From: Pontibacter beigongshangensis
GTDB lineage: Bacteria; Bacteroidota; Bacteroidia; Cytophagales; Hymenobacteraceae
DNA length: 64,000 bases
Reading direction: 5' to 3'
Assembly: GCF_014332515.1 (NCBI RefSeq)
Contig: NZ_VFSD01000013.1
Location: forward strand, 62,001-126,000
Shown: positions 32,221 through 40,625 of the stretch, one piece after another
Layout: each line of letters starts with the position of its first letter
Numbering within the stretch: position 1 is the stretch's first letter
Notes under the pieces: generated by a model
The model's input: only the letters and a program-made list of their open reading frames with translations
What the model was told of the DNA's origin: nothing
Database searches by the model: none
Position numbers and translations under genes: made by a program

Positions 32221-32247
32221 CACAAGCACGTTACCAATCCACAACTT

Positions 32248-32676
32248 CTACCTCAAATCCTCAGCTGTAAACACTTTTTCCAGCACCCTTTTCCCCTGTT
32301 CCAGCTGCCTGTCGGTATAGATCTGAATGCGGCAGGTGTCGAGGTTCTGGTTGCTGAGGCTCTCTATAAACCGGATAGATTCGTCGGAGTAGGCGTCCAT
32401 GCTGTAGCGGAACTTGGTTCCCGTAAAACAGTTATCACCGCTCTCTGCAGGAGAGTCCAAAACGCCATCTGTGGTGTAGCGTAAGCTGTCTTTGGTAATA
32501 AACTGAATAGAATAAAAGTACTGCTGCTCCGGCAGCAGCGCTTTGTCGAGGCAAATGCGGAAGCTGCGCCCCTCGGTTACCTCCACATGCTCCACATTAA
32601 AAGGCTTTTTGGAGCAGGACACAGTCGCGAAAGCTGCAAAGGCACACAGTATTAAAATAAGAGTATGCTTGTTCAT
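32248..32676 (-). CDS. Small lipoprotein of unknown function
   Basis: 142 residues starting MNKHTLILILCAFAAFATVSC; lipobox Cys at 21, then SKKPFNVE. The mature part is short, with two Cys (DNCFTG and DTCRIQ) that could pair. No family recognised. I use ATG 32676, at the start of the signal peptide; the earlier in-frame ATG (32700) only adds eight residues. It lies beside the Imm63-like gene but convergent with it and with normal base composition, so I do not link the two. Confidence 0.65.
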   Translation of the reverse strand: MNKHTLILILCAFAAFATVSCSKKPFNVEHVEVTEGRSFRICLDKALLPEQQYFYSIQFITKDSLRYTTDGVLDSPAESGDNCFTGTKFRYSMDAYSDESIRFIESLSNQNLDTCRIQIYTDRQLEQGKRVLEKVFTAEDLR

Positions 32677-32726
32677 ACAGGTTAGTCTGGAAAAATGCAT
32701 GTGTGTAAGTTAGCCAGGTAGGCTGT

Positions 32727-32757
32727 AAATTATTTGAATGAAAATTCCCTTTCGGAA
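32727..32757 (+). repeat. Family A repeat, copy 14
   Basis: AATTATTTGAATGAAAATT then CCCTTTCGGAAT; the core palindrome is degenerate and no CTG tail follows. Confidence 0.75.
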
Positions 32758-32896
32758 TATGCTAGTGGCGGCCGGATCAGTTCCTTAAGCCATGGTGCAG
32801 CCAATCTGAAGTAGAAATAAAGAAGTCTGCTTATCCATGAGCTGTAAGGCGGAAAGCAACAATTTCTAATATTTGATTTGGCGAGGCACTGAAGCA

Positions 32897-33379
32897 CTAA
32901 TACCAGCTTGCCACCAGCTTCATAAGCTGCTCCAGGTACTGCTGATCGATCTTGTCGAAATCGTTAAGCTTGTCGCTGTCCACATCGAGCACCAGTTTTA
33001 CTTCACCGTCTTTCAGGACAGGCACCACGATCTCAGACTTTGAGTCGGAGCTGCAGGCAATGTGCCCTGGAAATGCTTCTACATCTGGAACGAGTATAGT
33101 CTGCTGTTGAGTGTAGCAGGCGCCGCAAACGCCTTTGTGATACGGAATGCGCGTACAGGCCACCGACCCCTGGAAAGGCCCCAGCACCAGCTGCCCCTCC
33201 TTGTTGAAATACACGCCAACCCAGAAAAAGCCCATCGCCTGCTTCAGGGCAGCCACCAGGTTCGAAATGTTGGCGATCAGGTCTGTCTCGCCTGCCACCA
33301 ATGCTTCTATCTGCGGCAACAGGCTCTTGTACTTCTCCTCCTTGCTAAGTGCTGCGTCTATTGTAAGTGATTCGGCCAT
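32897..33379 (-). CDS. msrC: Free methionine-(R)-sulfoxide reductase (GAF domain)
   Basis: 160 residues, a single GAF domain. fRMsr enzymes reduce free Met-R-sulfoxide in the cytosol. The segment GPFQGSVACTRIPYHKGVCG and VPDVEAFPGHIACSSDSKSEIVVPV fits the family; Cys75, Cys85 and Cys109 take the positions of the three catalytic/resolving Cys of the Escherichia coli enzyme, and a fourth Cys88 is extra. Asp/Glu residues of SKSEIVVP close the pocket. Single gene. Clear family match. Confidence 0.9.
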   Translation of the reverse strand: MAESLTIDAALSKEEKYKSLLPQIEALVAGETDLIANISNLVAALKQAMGFFWVGVYFNKEGQLVLGPFQGSVACTRIPYHKGVCGACYTQQQTILVPDVEAFPGHIACSSDSKSEIVVPVLKDGEVKLVLDVDSDKLNDFDKIDQQYLEQLMKLVASWY

Positions 33380-33588
33380 TTTTATAATTGTGAGTTCGGT
33401 TTTAGTGAATGCTTTTTAACTAAGAATTTAGATTGTGTGATGGAGTGAATGGAGACAATTTTAGTTGAATCGGAGATAACAGTTTCGCTATTATTAGCGT
33501 CCCGATAGAAGTAATTAGGTTGATTGGTTACCAAAATCTGGTCCAGATTCCTATAATCAACAGCTCACCATCATATTCACTCATTCAC

Positions 33589-34632
33589 TCATTCAAAATT
33601 ATTAAAGTGAAACAACAAATCTGAGCCAAAAGTCTGCATCTCCTTTAGCCTTCCGGTAGCCATGGCTGGCGCTTTTATGCCGGCTCCCAAGGTTTTGTTC
33701 GCATTTTTGAAGATGAAGGCCTCATCCCAGAGGCCGGCCTGCAGCAGGCTCTCCAGCAGGTAGGTGCCGCCTTCTACCAGCACAGACAAAACGTTGCGTT
33801 GGTACAAGTCATGGAAAAGCTGCGGCAGCAGGTCCTGCTGCTCGTCAAGTTGCACAAAGCTGAGGTTCTCCTGCATCTGCTCTTGCTTCAGGTAATTATA
33901 CACCAGCGTCGGCTGGCTCCCGTCGAACAGGTGGAGGTGTGGGGGCAGTTGCAGCTGCCTGTCTATAACGATGCGCAGCGGTTTGCGGCCCGGCCAGTGG
34001 CGCGCGTCGAGGTGCGGGTTGTCGTGAAGGGCGGTGCGGGTGCCGACCATAATCGCCTGCTCCTCGGTGCGCCACTTGTGCACCAGCCGCCGCGCCAGCC
34101 TGCCGCTGATCTGTACCCGCTCACAGCCCGGCCCGGCAATAAAGCCATCGGCGGTTTCGGCCCACTTTAAAATAATGTAAGGCCGCTTCAGGTTCTGAAA
34201 TGTAAAGAAGCGCTTGTTCAGCTTCAGCCCTTCGGCCTCCAGCAGGCCGGTTTGAACCTGTATGCCCGCCTCCTGCAGCCTTTTTATGCCACGGCCTGCT
34301 ACCAGGGGGTTCGGGTCGGTGTTGCAGATAACCACATCGCGCACGCCACTGCTGATGAGCAGGTCGGCGCAGGGTGGGGTCTTGCCGAAGTGGGAGCATG
34401 GTTCCAGCGTTACGTACACCCGGCTCCCGGGCAGCAAACTTTTGTCGGGCACTGCCTGCACCGCATGCACCTCGGCATGCGGACCACCATACTGTTGGTG
34501 CCATCCTTCCCCGATAATCGCTCCGTTGTGCACGATCACACAGCCTACCATGGGGTTAGGGCTGGCAGCGCCACGGCCCAAAGCGGCCAGCTCCAGGGCG
34601 CGGCGCATGTATAGTTCGTCGGCTGATGTCAT
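33589..34632 (-). CDS. ribD: Riboflavin biosynthesis deaminase/reductase RibD
   Basis: 347 residues and two enzymes in one chain. The N-terminal deaminase (about 1-145) has the zinc site: HAEVHAVQ and EPCSHFGKTPPCADLL. The C-terminal reductase (about 150-345) starts FFTFQNLKRPYIILKWAETADGFIA and has MVGTRTALHDNPHLDAR and LVEGGTYLLESLL. Together they convert the GTP cyclohydrolase product in the riboflavin pathway. I use ATG 34632 (MTSADELYMRRALELA); a longer frame begins at 34674 but adds 14 residues not seen in RibD. Divergent from prmC; such pairing is common in related genomes. Confidence 0.94.
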   Translation of the reverse strand: MTSADELYMRRALELAALGRGAASPNPMVGCVIVHNGAIIGEGWHQQYGGPHAEVHAVQAVPDKSLLPGSRVYVTLEPCSHFGKTPPCADLLISSGVRDVVICNTDPNPLVAGRGIKRLQEAGIQVQTGLLEAEGLKLNKRFFTFQNLKRPYIILKWAETADGFIAGPGCERVQISGRLARRLVHKWRTEEQAIMVGTRTALHDNPHLDARHWPGRKPLRIVIDRQLQLPPHLHLFDGSQPTLVYNYLKQEQMQENLSFVQLDEQQDLLPQLFHDLYQRNVLSVLVEGGTYLLESLLQAGLWDEAFIFKNANKTLGAGIKAPAMATGRLKEMQTFGSDLLFHFNNFE

Positions 34633-34796
34633 GGTTAGTTTGTAACTTTGGCAAAGGTAAGTAATAGGACACAAGTAGCAAGGTAGTTAGCCGGCAAAAC
34701 GATGTCAGCTTTGAAAGATAATCAAGGTTTACAATCCTGCTGCTTACGTCTGGTTTACAACAATTAACAATAAGCAATCAACAACTAAGAAAGCTT

Positions 34797-35660
34797 GTGG
34801 CAACCATTCAGGACACGATCAGATCTATAAAGGAAACCTTGCAGCAGCTCTACCCGGCTCCGGAGGCGGGGGCTATGGCGCAGCAGGTGGCAGAGCACGT
34901 GCTGCAGAAATCGAGGCTGGAACTAAGCCTGGAGCGGCAGCAGGAGGTGGAGGAGCAGAAAGCCGAAATGATTCGAATAATTGTGGAGCGCCTGCTGCAG
35001 CAGGAGCCGCTGCAGTATGTGCTGGGCGTGGCGCATTTTTATGACCTGGAGCTGCAGGTAGATCCGCGCGTGCTCATCCCAAGGCCCGAAACCGAAGAAC
35101 TGGTGCACCTGATCCTGCAAAAGCACAAGGCACAGCAGCACCTGAAGATTCTGGATGTCGGCACCGGCAGCGGCTGCATTCCCATTGCGCTGGCTACCAA
35201 CCTGCAGGCCGCGCAGGTGTACGGCCTCGATGTTTCGGCCGATGCCCTGGCCGTAGCGCGTGCCAATGCCGATAAATACAAGGCCGACATAACCTGGCTG
35301 CACCACGATGTGTTCGAGCCCATGGCAGCCATACCACCGCACACCCTCGACATCCTGATCAGCAACCCACCTTACGTGCTGGAGTCGGAGAAGGAGCTGA
35401 TGCGGGCGAACGTGCTGGACCACGAGCCGCACCTGGCCCTCTTCGTGCCCGACACCGACGCCCTGAAATACTACAGCAGAATAGCTACGCTGGGGCAGGA
35501 ACTGCTGAAGCCGGGCAGCAGCCTGTACTTCGAGATCAACGAACGCTATGGCAACGCCACCAAGGAGATGCTGCAGCAGGCAGGGTACAGGCAGGTGCAG
35601 GTGCTGCAGGATCTGTTCGGTAAGGAGCGTATGGTGGAAGCTATGCTCGGCCAGAAGTAA
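34797..35660 (+). CDS. prmC: Release factor glutamine N5-methyltransferase
   Basis: 287 residues; methylates Gln in the GGQ motif of release factors RF1/RF2. N-terminal helical substrate domain (1-85), including QQEPLQYVLGVAHFYDLELQVDPRVLIPRPETEELV, the PrmC signature; SAM loop ILDVGTGSGCIPIALA near 117; catalytic NPPY at 190-193. Start GTG 34797. A 17-bp perfect tandem duplication covers its stop codon (35651-35684), so the 3' end has recently changed length without altering the protein. Confidence 0.94.
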   Translation: MATIQDTIRSIKETLQQLYPAPEAGAMAQQVAEHVLQKSRLELSLERQQEVEEQKAEMIRIIVERLLQQEPLQYVLGVAHFYDLELQVDPRVLIPRPETEELVHLILQKHKAQQHLKILDVGTGSGCIPIALATNLQAAQVYGLDVSADALAVARANADKYKADITWLHHDVFEPMAAIPPHTLDILISNPPYVLESEKELMRANVLDHEPHLALFVPDTDALKYYSRIATLGQELLKPGSSLYFEINERYGNATKEMLQQAGYRQVQVLQDLFGKERMVEAMLGQK

Positions 35661-35684
35661 GAGAAAACCAGAAGTAAGAGAAAA
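35651..35684 (+). repeat. 17-bp tandem duplication over the prmC stop
   Basis: CCAGAAGTAAGAGAAAA occurs twice in direct succession (35651-35667, 35668-35684), with the stop TAA in the first unit. Confidence 0.9.
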
Positions 35685-36073
35685 GTAATTATTCGAATGA
35701 AAATGGCCTTCCGGAAGGTTTTGTTGCTACTACCTCATTGGCAGGTTCTACAGTCGTATTTTTTATTGCTACATCATAGACTTCCTCCAGAAAACCGGAA
35801 CTCGCTTGGCATTAGTATGAATTAACTGAAAACCTTACATTTGCAATAATTATGTTACCAGAAAACCCTCTCGCTGATAGCTTTATCTGTGGTAGCAGGA
35901 GAGGTAGCATCGAGGCAAATAGTATGGTATAAGCAGGTCAGCCTAACCAGAAGTAGAAAAATATTCAATGTTTATACAAAAAATACTGTAATTTTGGTGG
36001 ATTTAAAAGTCTTATACCGAGGTGTATTAAAAGAGCTGGCGTTTTCCAGTCTTTAACTATAAAGCAAGTCAAC
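35661..36073. other. Gap between prmC and galE
   Basis: Holds the tandem duplication, A copy 15 and a -7-like TAATTTTG at 35989-35996, probably part of the galE promoter (no good -33 TTTG). The rest shows nothing I can name. Confidence 0.5.
35687..35718 (+). repeat. Family A repeat, copy 15
   Basis: AATTATTCGAATGAAAATG then GCCTTCCGGAAGG; a perfect core palindrome CCTTCCGGAAGG. Confidence 0.88.
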
Positions 36074-37096
36074 TTGAAAAAGATTTTAGTAACCGGAGGA
36101 GCAGGCTACATTGGCTCCCACACCGTAGTGGAACTCGTGGAGGCAGGCTACGAGCCCGTAATCGTCGATAACTTCTCTAACTCCGAGGAGCGGGCACTGG
36201 CTGGCATCGAGGCTATTGTGGGCAAACCGGTGCGTTGCCACCGCATCGATTGTACCGATGCAGCCGCTATGCGCGACGTGTTCCAGAAAGAACCAGGCCT
36301 GGCAGGCGTTATCCACTTTGCCGCTTACAAGGCAGTTGGCGAATCAGTAGAAAAGCCGCTGAACTATTACCATAACAACGTGGGCTCGCTGGTGGTGTTG
36401 CTGCAGGTGATGGGCGAGTTTAACGTGCAGAAACTGGTGTTCTCCTCCTCGTGCACCGTGTACGGCATTCCGGACAAACTGCCCGTAACGGAGCAGACGC
36501 CGGTGCAGAAGGCCAACTCCCCCTACGGCAACACCAAAAAGATCTGCGAAGAAATCCTGACAGACGTGGCCGACAGCGGTACCTCTATCAGCTCTATTGC
36601 GCTTCGCTATTTTAACCCGATCGGCGCGCACCCTTCTGCCAAGATTGGTGAGTTGCCTTTGGGGATCCCGAGCAACCTGGTGCCGTTTATTACCCAGACA
36701 GCCATCGGCATGCGCGAACAGATCACCATCTTCGGCGATGATTACGATACGCCAGATGGCACCTGCATCCGCGATTACCTGCATGTGGTAGATTTGGCGA
36801 AAGCACACGTAATGGCCATAGAAAGGCTGCTGACCAACGCCGGAGAAGCCATAGAGTTCTTTAACGTGGGCACCGGAAACGGCGTAACAGTGCTGGAGGC
36901 GGTGCAGGCCTTTGAGCGTGCCACAGGCGTAAAGCTTAATTATAAGATAGGTCCGCGCCGTGCCGGTGATGTGCCCAAGATATTTGCTGATGTAACCAAA
37001 GTGCAGCAGGTGCTTGGCTATAAAACCACCAAAACCCTGGAAGAGGCCATGAAAAGCGCCTGGGACTGGCAGGTGTCGCTCCAGGAGTCTAAATAA
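36074..37096 (+). CDS. galE: UDP-glucose 4-epimerase
   Basis: 340 residues, NAD-bound SDR that swaps UDP-glucose and UDP-galactose. GGAGYIGSHTVVELV (8-22) binds NAD; SSSCTVYG near 124 gives the catalytic Ser; SPYGNTKK near 148-155 gives Tyr-x3-Lys; RYFNPIGAHPS near 178 and the DYDTPDGTCIRDYLHVVDLAKAHV stretch are typical GalE. Start TTG 36074. First of four co-oriented nucleotide-sugar genes (27 bp to rfbB) that make precursors for surface polysaccharides. Confidence 0.93.
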   Translation: MKKILVTGGAGYIGSHTVVELVEAGYEPVIVDNFSNSEERALAGIEAIVGKPVRCHRIDCTDAAAMRDVFQKEPGLAGVIHFAAYKAVGESVEKPLNYYHNNVGSLVVLLQVMGEFNVQKLVFSSSCTVYGIPDKLPVTEQTPVQKANSPYGNTKKICEEILTDVADSGTSISSIALRYFNPIGAHPSAKIGELPLGIPSNLVPFITQTAIGMREQITIFGDDYDTPDGTCIRDYLHVVDLAKAHVMAIERLLTNAGEAIEFFNVGTGNGVTVLEAVQAFERATGVKLNYKIGPRRAGDVPKIFADVTKVQQVLGYKTTKTLEEAMKSAWDWQVSLQESK

Positions 37097-37122
37097 GTTA
37101 AAGTGTAATTTTAAAAGCAGAA

Positions 37123-38172
37123 ATGAAAATATTAATTACCGGAGGTGCCGGCTTTATCGGATCGCATGTGGTAAGGCTGTTTGTTACCAAATACCCTGAA
37201 TACCAGATCTTCAACCTCGACAACCTTACGTATGCCGGTAACCTGGCAAACCTTTCAGACATTGAAGAAAAAGAAAATTACACCTTCCTGAAAGGAGATA
37301 TTGTAGACCCCGTTTACCTGGAAGGGATCTTTGAAGAGTATAAGTTCGATTCGGTGATACACCTGGCAGCCGAGTCGCATGTAGACCGTTCTATTTCTGA
37401 TCCGCTGGCGTTTGTGTATACTAACGTGATTGGCACGGTAAACCTGCTGAACACGGCCCGCAAGCACTGGAAAGACAACCTGTCGGATCACCTGTTCTAC
37501 CATGTGTCTACCGACGAGGTGTATGGCTCACTAGGAGAGGAGGGCCTGTTCACAGAAGAGACGGCTTACGACCCGCGCTCCCCTTACTCGGCCTCTAAAG
37601 CCAGTTCCGACCACTTTGTACGTGCTTATTACCACACCTACGGCCTGCCGGTGAAACTTTCTAACTGCTCCAACAACTACGGCCCGAACCACTTCCCCGA
37701 GAAGCTGATTCCGCTGGCCATCTACAATATGCAGAACGAAAAGCCGGTGCCCGTGTATGGCAAAGGTGAAAACGTGCGTGACTGGCTTTACGTGCTGGAT
37801 CACGCCCGTGCCATCGACGATATTTTTCATAAAGGCAAGGTAGGCGAAACCTATAACATTGGCGGCGTGAACGAGTGGCGCAATATCGACCTGATCGAGC
37901 TGCTCTGCGACCAGATGGACGAGAAGCTGGGCCGCCCTGCCGGGCAATCCAGGAAACTGATCACCTTTGTGAAAGACCGTGCCGGCCATGACCTGCGCTA
38001 CGCCATCGACTCCTCCAAGCTAATGAACGAGCTGGGCTGGGCACCCTCGGTAACCTTTGAGCAAGGCCTCAGCAAAACCGTAGACTGGTACCTGGAAAAT
38101 ACCGAGTGGCTCGATAACGTAACCTCCGGCAACTACAAAGCCTACTACGAGCAGCAATACACAGACCGATAA
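37123..38172 (+). CDS. rfbB: dTDP-glucose 4,6-dehydratase
   Basis: 349 residues; makes dTDP-4-keto-6-deoxyglucose, on the way to dTDP-rhamnose and other deoxysugars. GGAGFIGSHVVRLF near 7, AAESHVDRSI near 83, HVSTDEVYGSLG near 127 with the catalytic Asp-Glu pair, SPYSASKASSDHFVRAY near 155 with Tyr-x3-Lys, and NNYGPNHFPEKLIPL near 187 are all standard. rfbC and rfbD are missing from the window, so the final sugar is not settled. 13 bp to the next gene. Confidence 0.95.
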   Translation: MKILITGGAGFIGSHVVRLFVTKYPEYQIFNLDNLTYAGNLANLSDIEEKENYTFLKGDIVDPVYLEGIFEEYKFDSVIHLAAESHVDRSISDPLAFVYTNVIGTVNLLNTARKHWKDNLSDHLFYHVSTDEVYGSLGEEGLFTEETAYDPRSPYSASKASSDHFVRAYYHTYGLPVKLSNCSNNYGPNHFPEKLIPLAIYNMQNEKPVPVYGKGENVRDWLYVLDHARAIDDIFHKGKVGETYNIGGVNEWRNIDLIELLCDQMDEKLGRPAGQSRKLITFVKDRAGHDLRYAIDSSKLMNELGWAPSVTFEQGLSKTVDWYLENTEWLDNVTSGNYKAYYEQQYTDR

Positions 38173-38185
38173 TAGCCTACTTATT

Positions 38186-39193
38186 TTGTATAGTACTCCC
38201 TTTTATACAAAGCCGATCAACCACCTTACTTTCCTGGTAACGGGTGGTGGTGGCTTTATCGGTTCTAACCTGGTGGAGTACCTGCTGCAGCATGGCGCAG
38301 GCACCGTGCGTGTGCTGGACAATTTCTCGACAGGCTTCCGGCAAAACCTGGCGCCCTTCGCCGCTAATCCTGCCCTGGAAATGATGGAGGGCGATATCTG
38401 CGATCTGGCTACCTGCCTGGCAGCGTGTGAGGGTGTGGATATTGTGCTGCACCAGGCGGCACTGGGCTCTGTGCCCAGAAGCATTCATAATCCGGCCTTG
38501 AGTAACGAGGTAAATGTGAACGGGTTTGTGAACATGCTTACTGCCGCTAAAGAGCAGAACGTAAAGCGGGTCGTGTATGCCTCCTCCTCGTCGGTGTATG
38601 GCGACAGCCTTGTGCTGCCAAAGGTGGAGGACCAGGTAGGAAATCCGCTTACGCCGTATGCGGTTGCCAAACGTGCCAACGAAATGTATGCCGATGTCTT
38701 TGCCAAAACGTATGGCATGGAAATTATCGGGCTTCGCTATTTTAATATATTTGGAACCAGGCAAAATCCGGAAGGCGCGTACGCAGGCGTGATACCCTTG
38801 TTTATGGAGGCCCTGCTATGCGGGCGGTCACCAAGAATCAATGGCAATGGGCTGCAGACAAGGGATTTTACGTACGTGGAAAATTGTGTGCAGGCAAATA
38901 TCAGAGCTGCCATCATAGAAAACCCTGCCGCGTTGAATCAGGTGTACAATATCGCCACCGGCGTGCAGACCACCTTGCTGGAGGTGTACCACACCTTAGC
39001 GAAGGTAGCCGGCCTTGAGCTTGAGCCGCAATTTAAGGCCGTCCGAATTGGCGATATAAAAGATAGTCTCGCCGACATCTCCAAGGCCCGCCGGCTGCTG
39101 GGGTACCAGCCGCAGGTGAGTCTGCAGGAAGGGCTGCGGCGAACATTTGAGTGGTTCAAAAAACAAAGACAAATTGTGGAGCAGGCGCATTAG
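38186..39193 (+). CDS. UDP-sugar C4 epimerase (WbpP/TviC-like SDR)
   Basis: 335 residues of extended SDR type: TGGGGFIGSNLVEYLLQHG near 13-31, HQAALGSVPRSI near 89, ASSSSVYGD near 131 and TPYAVAKRANEMYADVF near 153 (Tyr-x3-Lys). QAALGSVPRS is a strong mark of the UDP-GlcNAc/UDP-GlcNAcA 4-epimerases WbpP and TviC used for O-antigen and capsule. Start TTG 38186; no better codon exists before the Rossmann loop. Sits between rfbB and rfbA, so one transcript makes both dTDP- and UDP-sugars. Confidence 0.87.
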   Translation: MYSTPFYTKPINHLTFLVTGGGGFIGSNLVEYLLQHGAGTVRVLDNFSTGFRQNLAPFAANPALEMMEGDICDLATCLAACEGVDIVLHQAALGSVPRSIHNPALSNEVNVNGFVNMLTAAKEQNVKRVVYASSSSVYGDSLVLPKVEDQVGNPLTPYAVAKRANEMYADVFAKTYGMEIIGLRYFNIFGTRQNPEGAYAGVIPLFMEALLCGRSPRINGNGLQTRDFTYVENCVQANIRAAIIENPAALNQVYNIATGVQTTLLEVYHTLAKVAGLELEPQFKAVRIGDIKDSLADISKARRLLGYQPQVSLQEGLRRTFEWFKKQRQIVEQAH

Positions 39194-39227
39194 CTGGCTC
39201 AGAACAGATAACCATTACCGAAAATAA

Positions 39228-40088
39228 ATGAAAGGAATTATTCTTGCCGGAGGCTCTGGCACAAGGCTCCACCCCTTAACGCTGGCTGTAAGTAAGCAGC
39301 TGATGCCCGTGTACGACAAGCCAATGATCTATTACCCGCTGTCTACGCTGATGCTGGCCGGCATCCGGGAAATCCTGATCATCTCCACCCCGCATGACAC
39401 GCCACAGTTTCAGCGCCTGCTCGGTGATGGAACCGATGTAGGCTGCAAATTCAGCTACGCCGTGCAGGAGGTGCCAAACGGCCTGGCCCAGGCTTTTGTG
39501 ATCGGAGAGGAGTTTATTGGCGACGACAAGGTAGCCCTGGTACTTGGCGACAATATTTTCTACGGCTCAGGCATGAGCAAGCTGCTGCAGCAGAACAGCG
39601 ATCCCGATGGCGGCGTGGTGTATGCCTACCATGTGCAGGACCCGGAGCGCTACGGGGTAGTAGAGTTCGATGAGAACCTGCAAGCCGTTTCTATCGAGGA
39701 GAAGCCCAGAGAGCCTAAATCCAGCTATGCGGTGCCAGGACTTTATTTCTACGACAACGATGTGGTGGAAATGGCCAAAAGCCTGGAACCCAGCGCCCGT
39801 GGCGAATACGAGATCACCGACATCAACAAAGAGTACCTGCGCCGTGGCAAGCTCAAAGTGGGCATCCTGGACAGAGGCACCGCCTGGCTCGATACCGGTA
39901 CCATACAATCGCTGATGCAGGCCGCCACCTTTGTGCAGGTAATAGAGGAGCGGCAAGGCCTTAAGATAGGCTCTATAGAAGAAGTGGCCTACCGGATGGG
40001 CTTTATTAATGCCGAACAACTGCGGCGCATTGCTGAACCGCTGCGTAAAAGCGGCTATGGCGACTACCTGCTGAACCTGCTACGCTAG
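39228..40088 (+). CDS. rfbA: Glucose-1-phosphate thymidylyltransferase
   Basis: 286 residues; makes dTDP-glucose from dTTP and glucose-1-phosphate, the substrate of RfbB. Nucleotide loop [11 protein letters not shown] (8-18), [16 protein letters not shown] near 26-41, VLGDNIFYG near 106, [19 protein letters not shown] near 160 and GTAWLDTGT near 219. Length normal. Followed 22 bp later by a good terminator, so this is the last gene of the sugar operon. Confidence 0.95.
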   Translation: MKGIILAGGSGTRLHPLTLAVSKQLMPVYDKPMIYYPLSTLMLAGIREILIISTPHDTPQFQRLLGDGTDVGCKFSYAVQEVPNGLAQAFVIGEEFIGDDKVALVLGDNIFYGSGMSKLLQQNSDPDGGVVYAYHVQDPERYGVVEFDENLQAVSIEEKPREPKSSYAVPGLYFYDNDVVEMAKSLEPSARGEYEITDINKEYLRRGKLKVGILDRGTAWLDTGTIQSLMQAATFVQVIEERQGLKIGSIEEVAYRMGFINAEQLRRIAEPLRKSGYGDYLLNLLR

Positions 40089-40109
40089 TTTTCTTTTTCT
40101 GAAATCAAT

Positions 40110-40139
40110 AAAAAGCCGATTCGCAAGAGTCGGCTTTTT
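40110..40139 (+). terminator. Terminator of the sugar-nucleotide operon
   Basis: 10-bp perfect stem AAAAAGCCGA (40110-40119)/TCGGCTTTTT (40130-40139), 10-nt loop, T-run included. Confidence 0.88.
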
Positions 40140-40355
40140 GATTAATATTATGCCTGTGGATATCTGCTCCAGTGTTGGTAAAATCTTATTGGCTTGATCC
40201 AAAGGAATGATTATTCTAACTCAAGTTGTGCGGTAGCTATCCCGAGAAATTGTATTGCGGCAGGTAACAACAAAGCAGATAAGGTAGCCCGGTGCACCAA
40301 TTGAAAACAGACTGTTTGAGCGGTCAGCGAGTTTCTGTTTTCTTGATTTTTTTGG

Positions 40356-40381
40356 TTCTTTTTGTATCAAGACAAAAAGAA
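40356..40381. repeat. Inverted repeat TTCTTTTTGT/ACAAAAAGAA
   Basis: Perfect 10-bp arms at 40356-40365 and 40372-40381; an overlapping alternative pair TCTTGAT/ATCAAGA (40341-40347, 40366-40372) would compete with it. Confidence 0.65.
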
Positions 40382-40390
40382 CAAAGACAC

Positions 40391-40427
40391 CAGCGGTGAC
40401 AGCAGCTTTCCGCTGCTGTCACCGCTG
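40391..40427. repeat. 16-bp perfect inverted repeat
   Basis: CAGCGGTGACAGCAGC (40391-40406) and GCTGCTGTCACCGCTG (40412-40427) with TTTCC loop. No T-run follows on either side. Confidence 0.85.
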
Positions 40428-40556
40428 TACCAGACACTATGCTAACTCAGACAAAATAGCCATTGCTTTAGGCTCTCGCCCACAAGATCCTTCCTGGATG
40501 ACAAAAGGGAGGCGGTTGAAATAGTTATTATAAGTATTGGTTAACGCACAACCTGG

Positions 40557-40585
40557 ATAATTCTAATAAAAATAGCCCTCCGGAG
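40557..40585 (+). repeat. Family A repeat, copy 16
   Basis: ATAATTCTAATAAAAATA then GCCCTCCGGAG, then CTCTCTGCTGCTCGTGCTGC. Confidence 0.8.
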
Positions 40586-40625
40586 CTCTCTGCTGCTCGT
40601 GCTGCAGCTGCTCTTGAGCAATTCA

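Larger units (their letters stand above)
40089..40625. other. Gap between rfbA and chrA (convergent)
   Basis: No gene seen. Contents: operon terminator, two inverted repeats at 40356-40427, and A copy 16. A degenerate ATTATTCTAA near 40209 lacks the GC core. Confidence 0.55.

Noticed and set aside
32164..32235. Classical integron attC site
   Set aside because: The core boxes do not fit RYYYAAC/GTTRRRY, and there is no integrase in view; kept only as attC-like.
34633..34674. Longer RibD start
   Set aside because: Adds 14 residues not typical of RibD; ATG 34632 lies at the first conserved helix.
34971..34982. ATTCGAATAATT inside prmC, like the AT end of family A
   Set aside because: No GC core beside it and it codes for conserved-looking helix; chance match.
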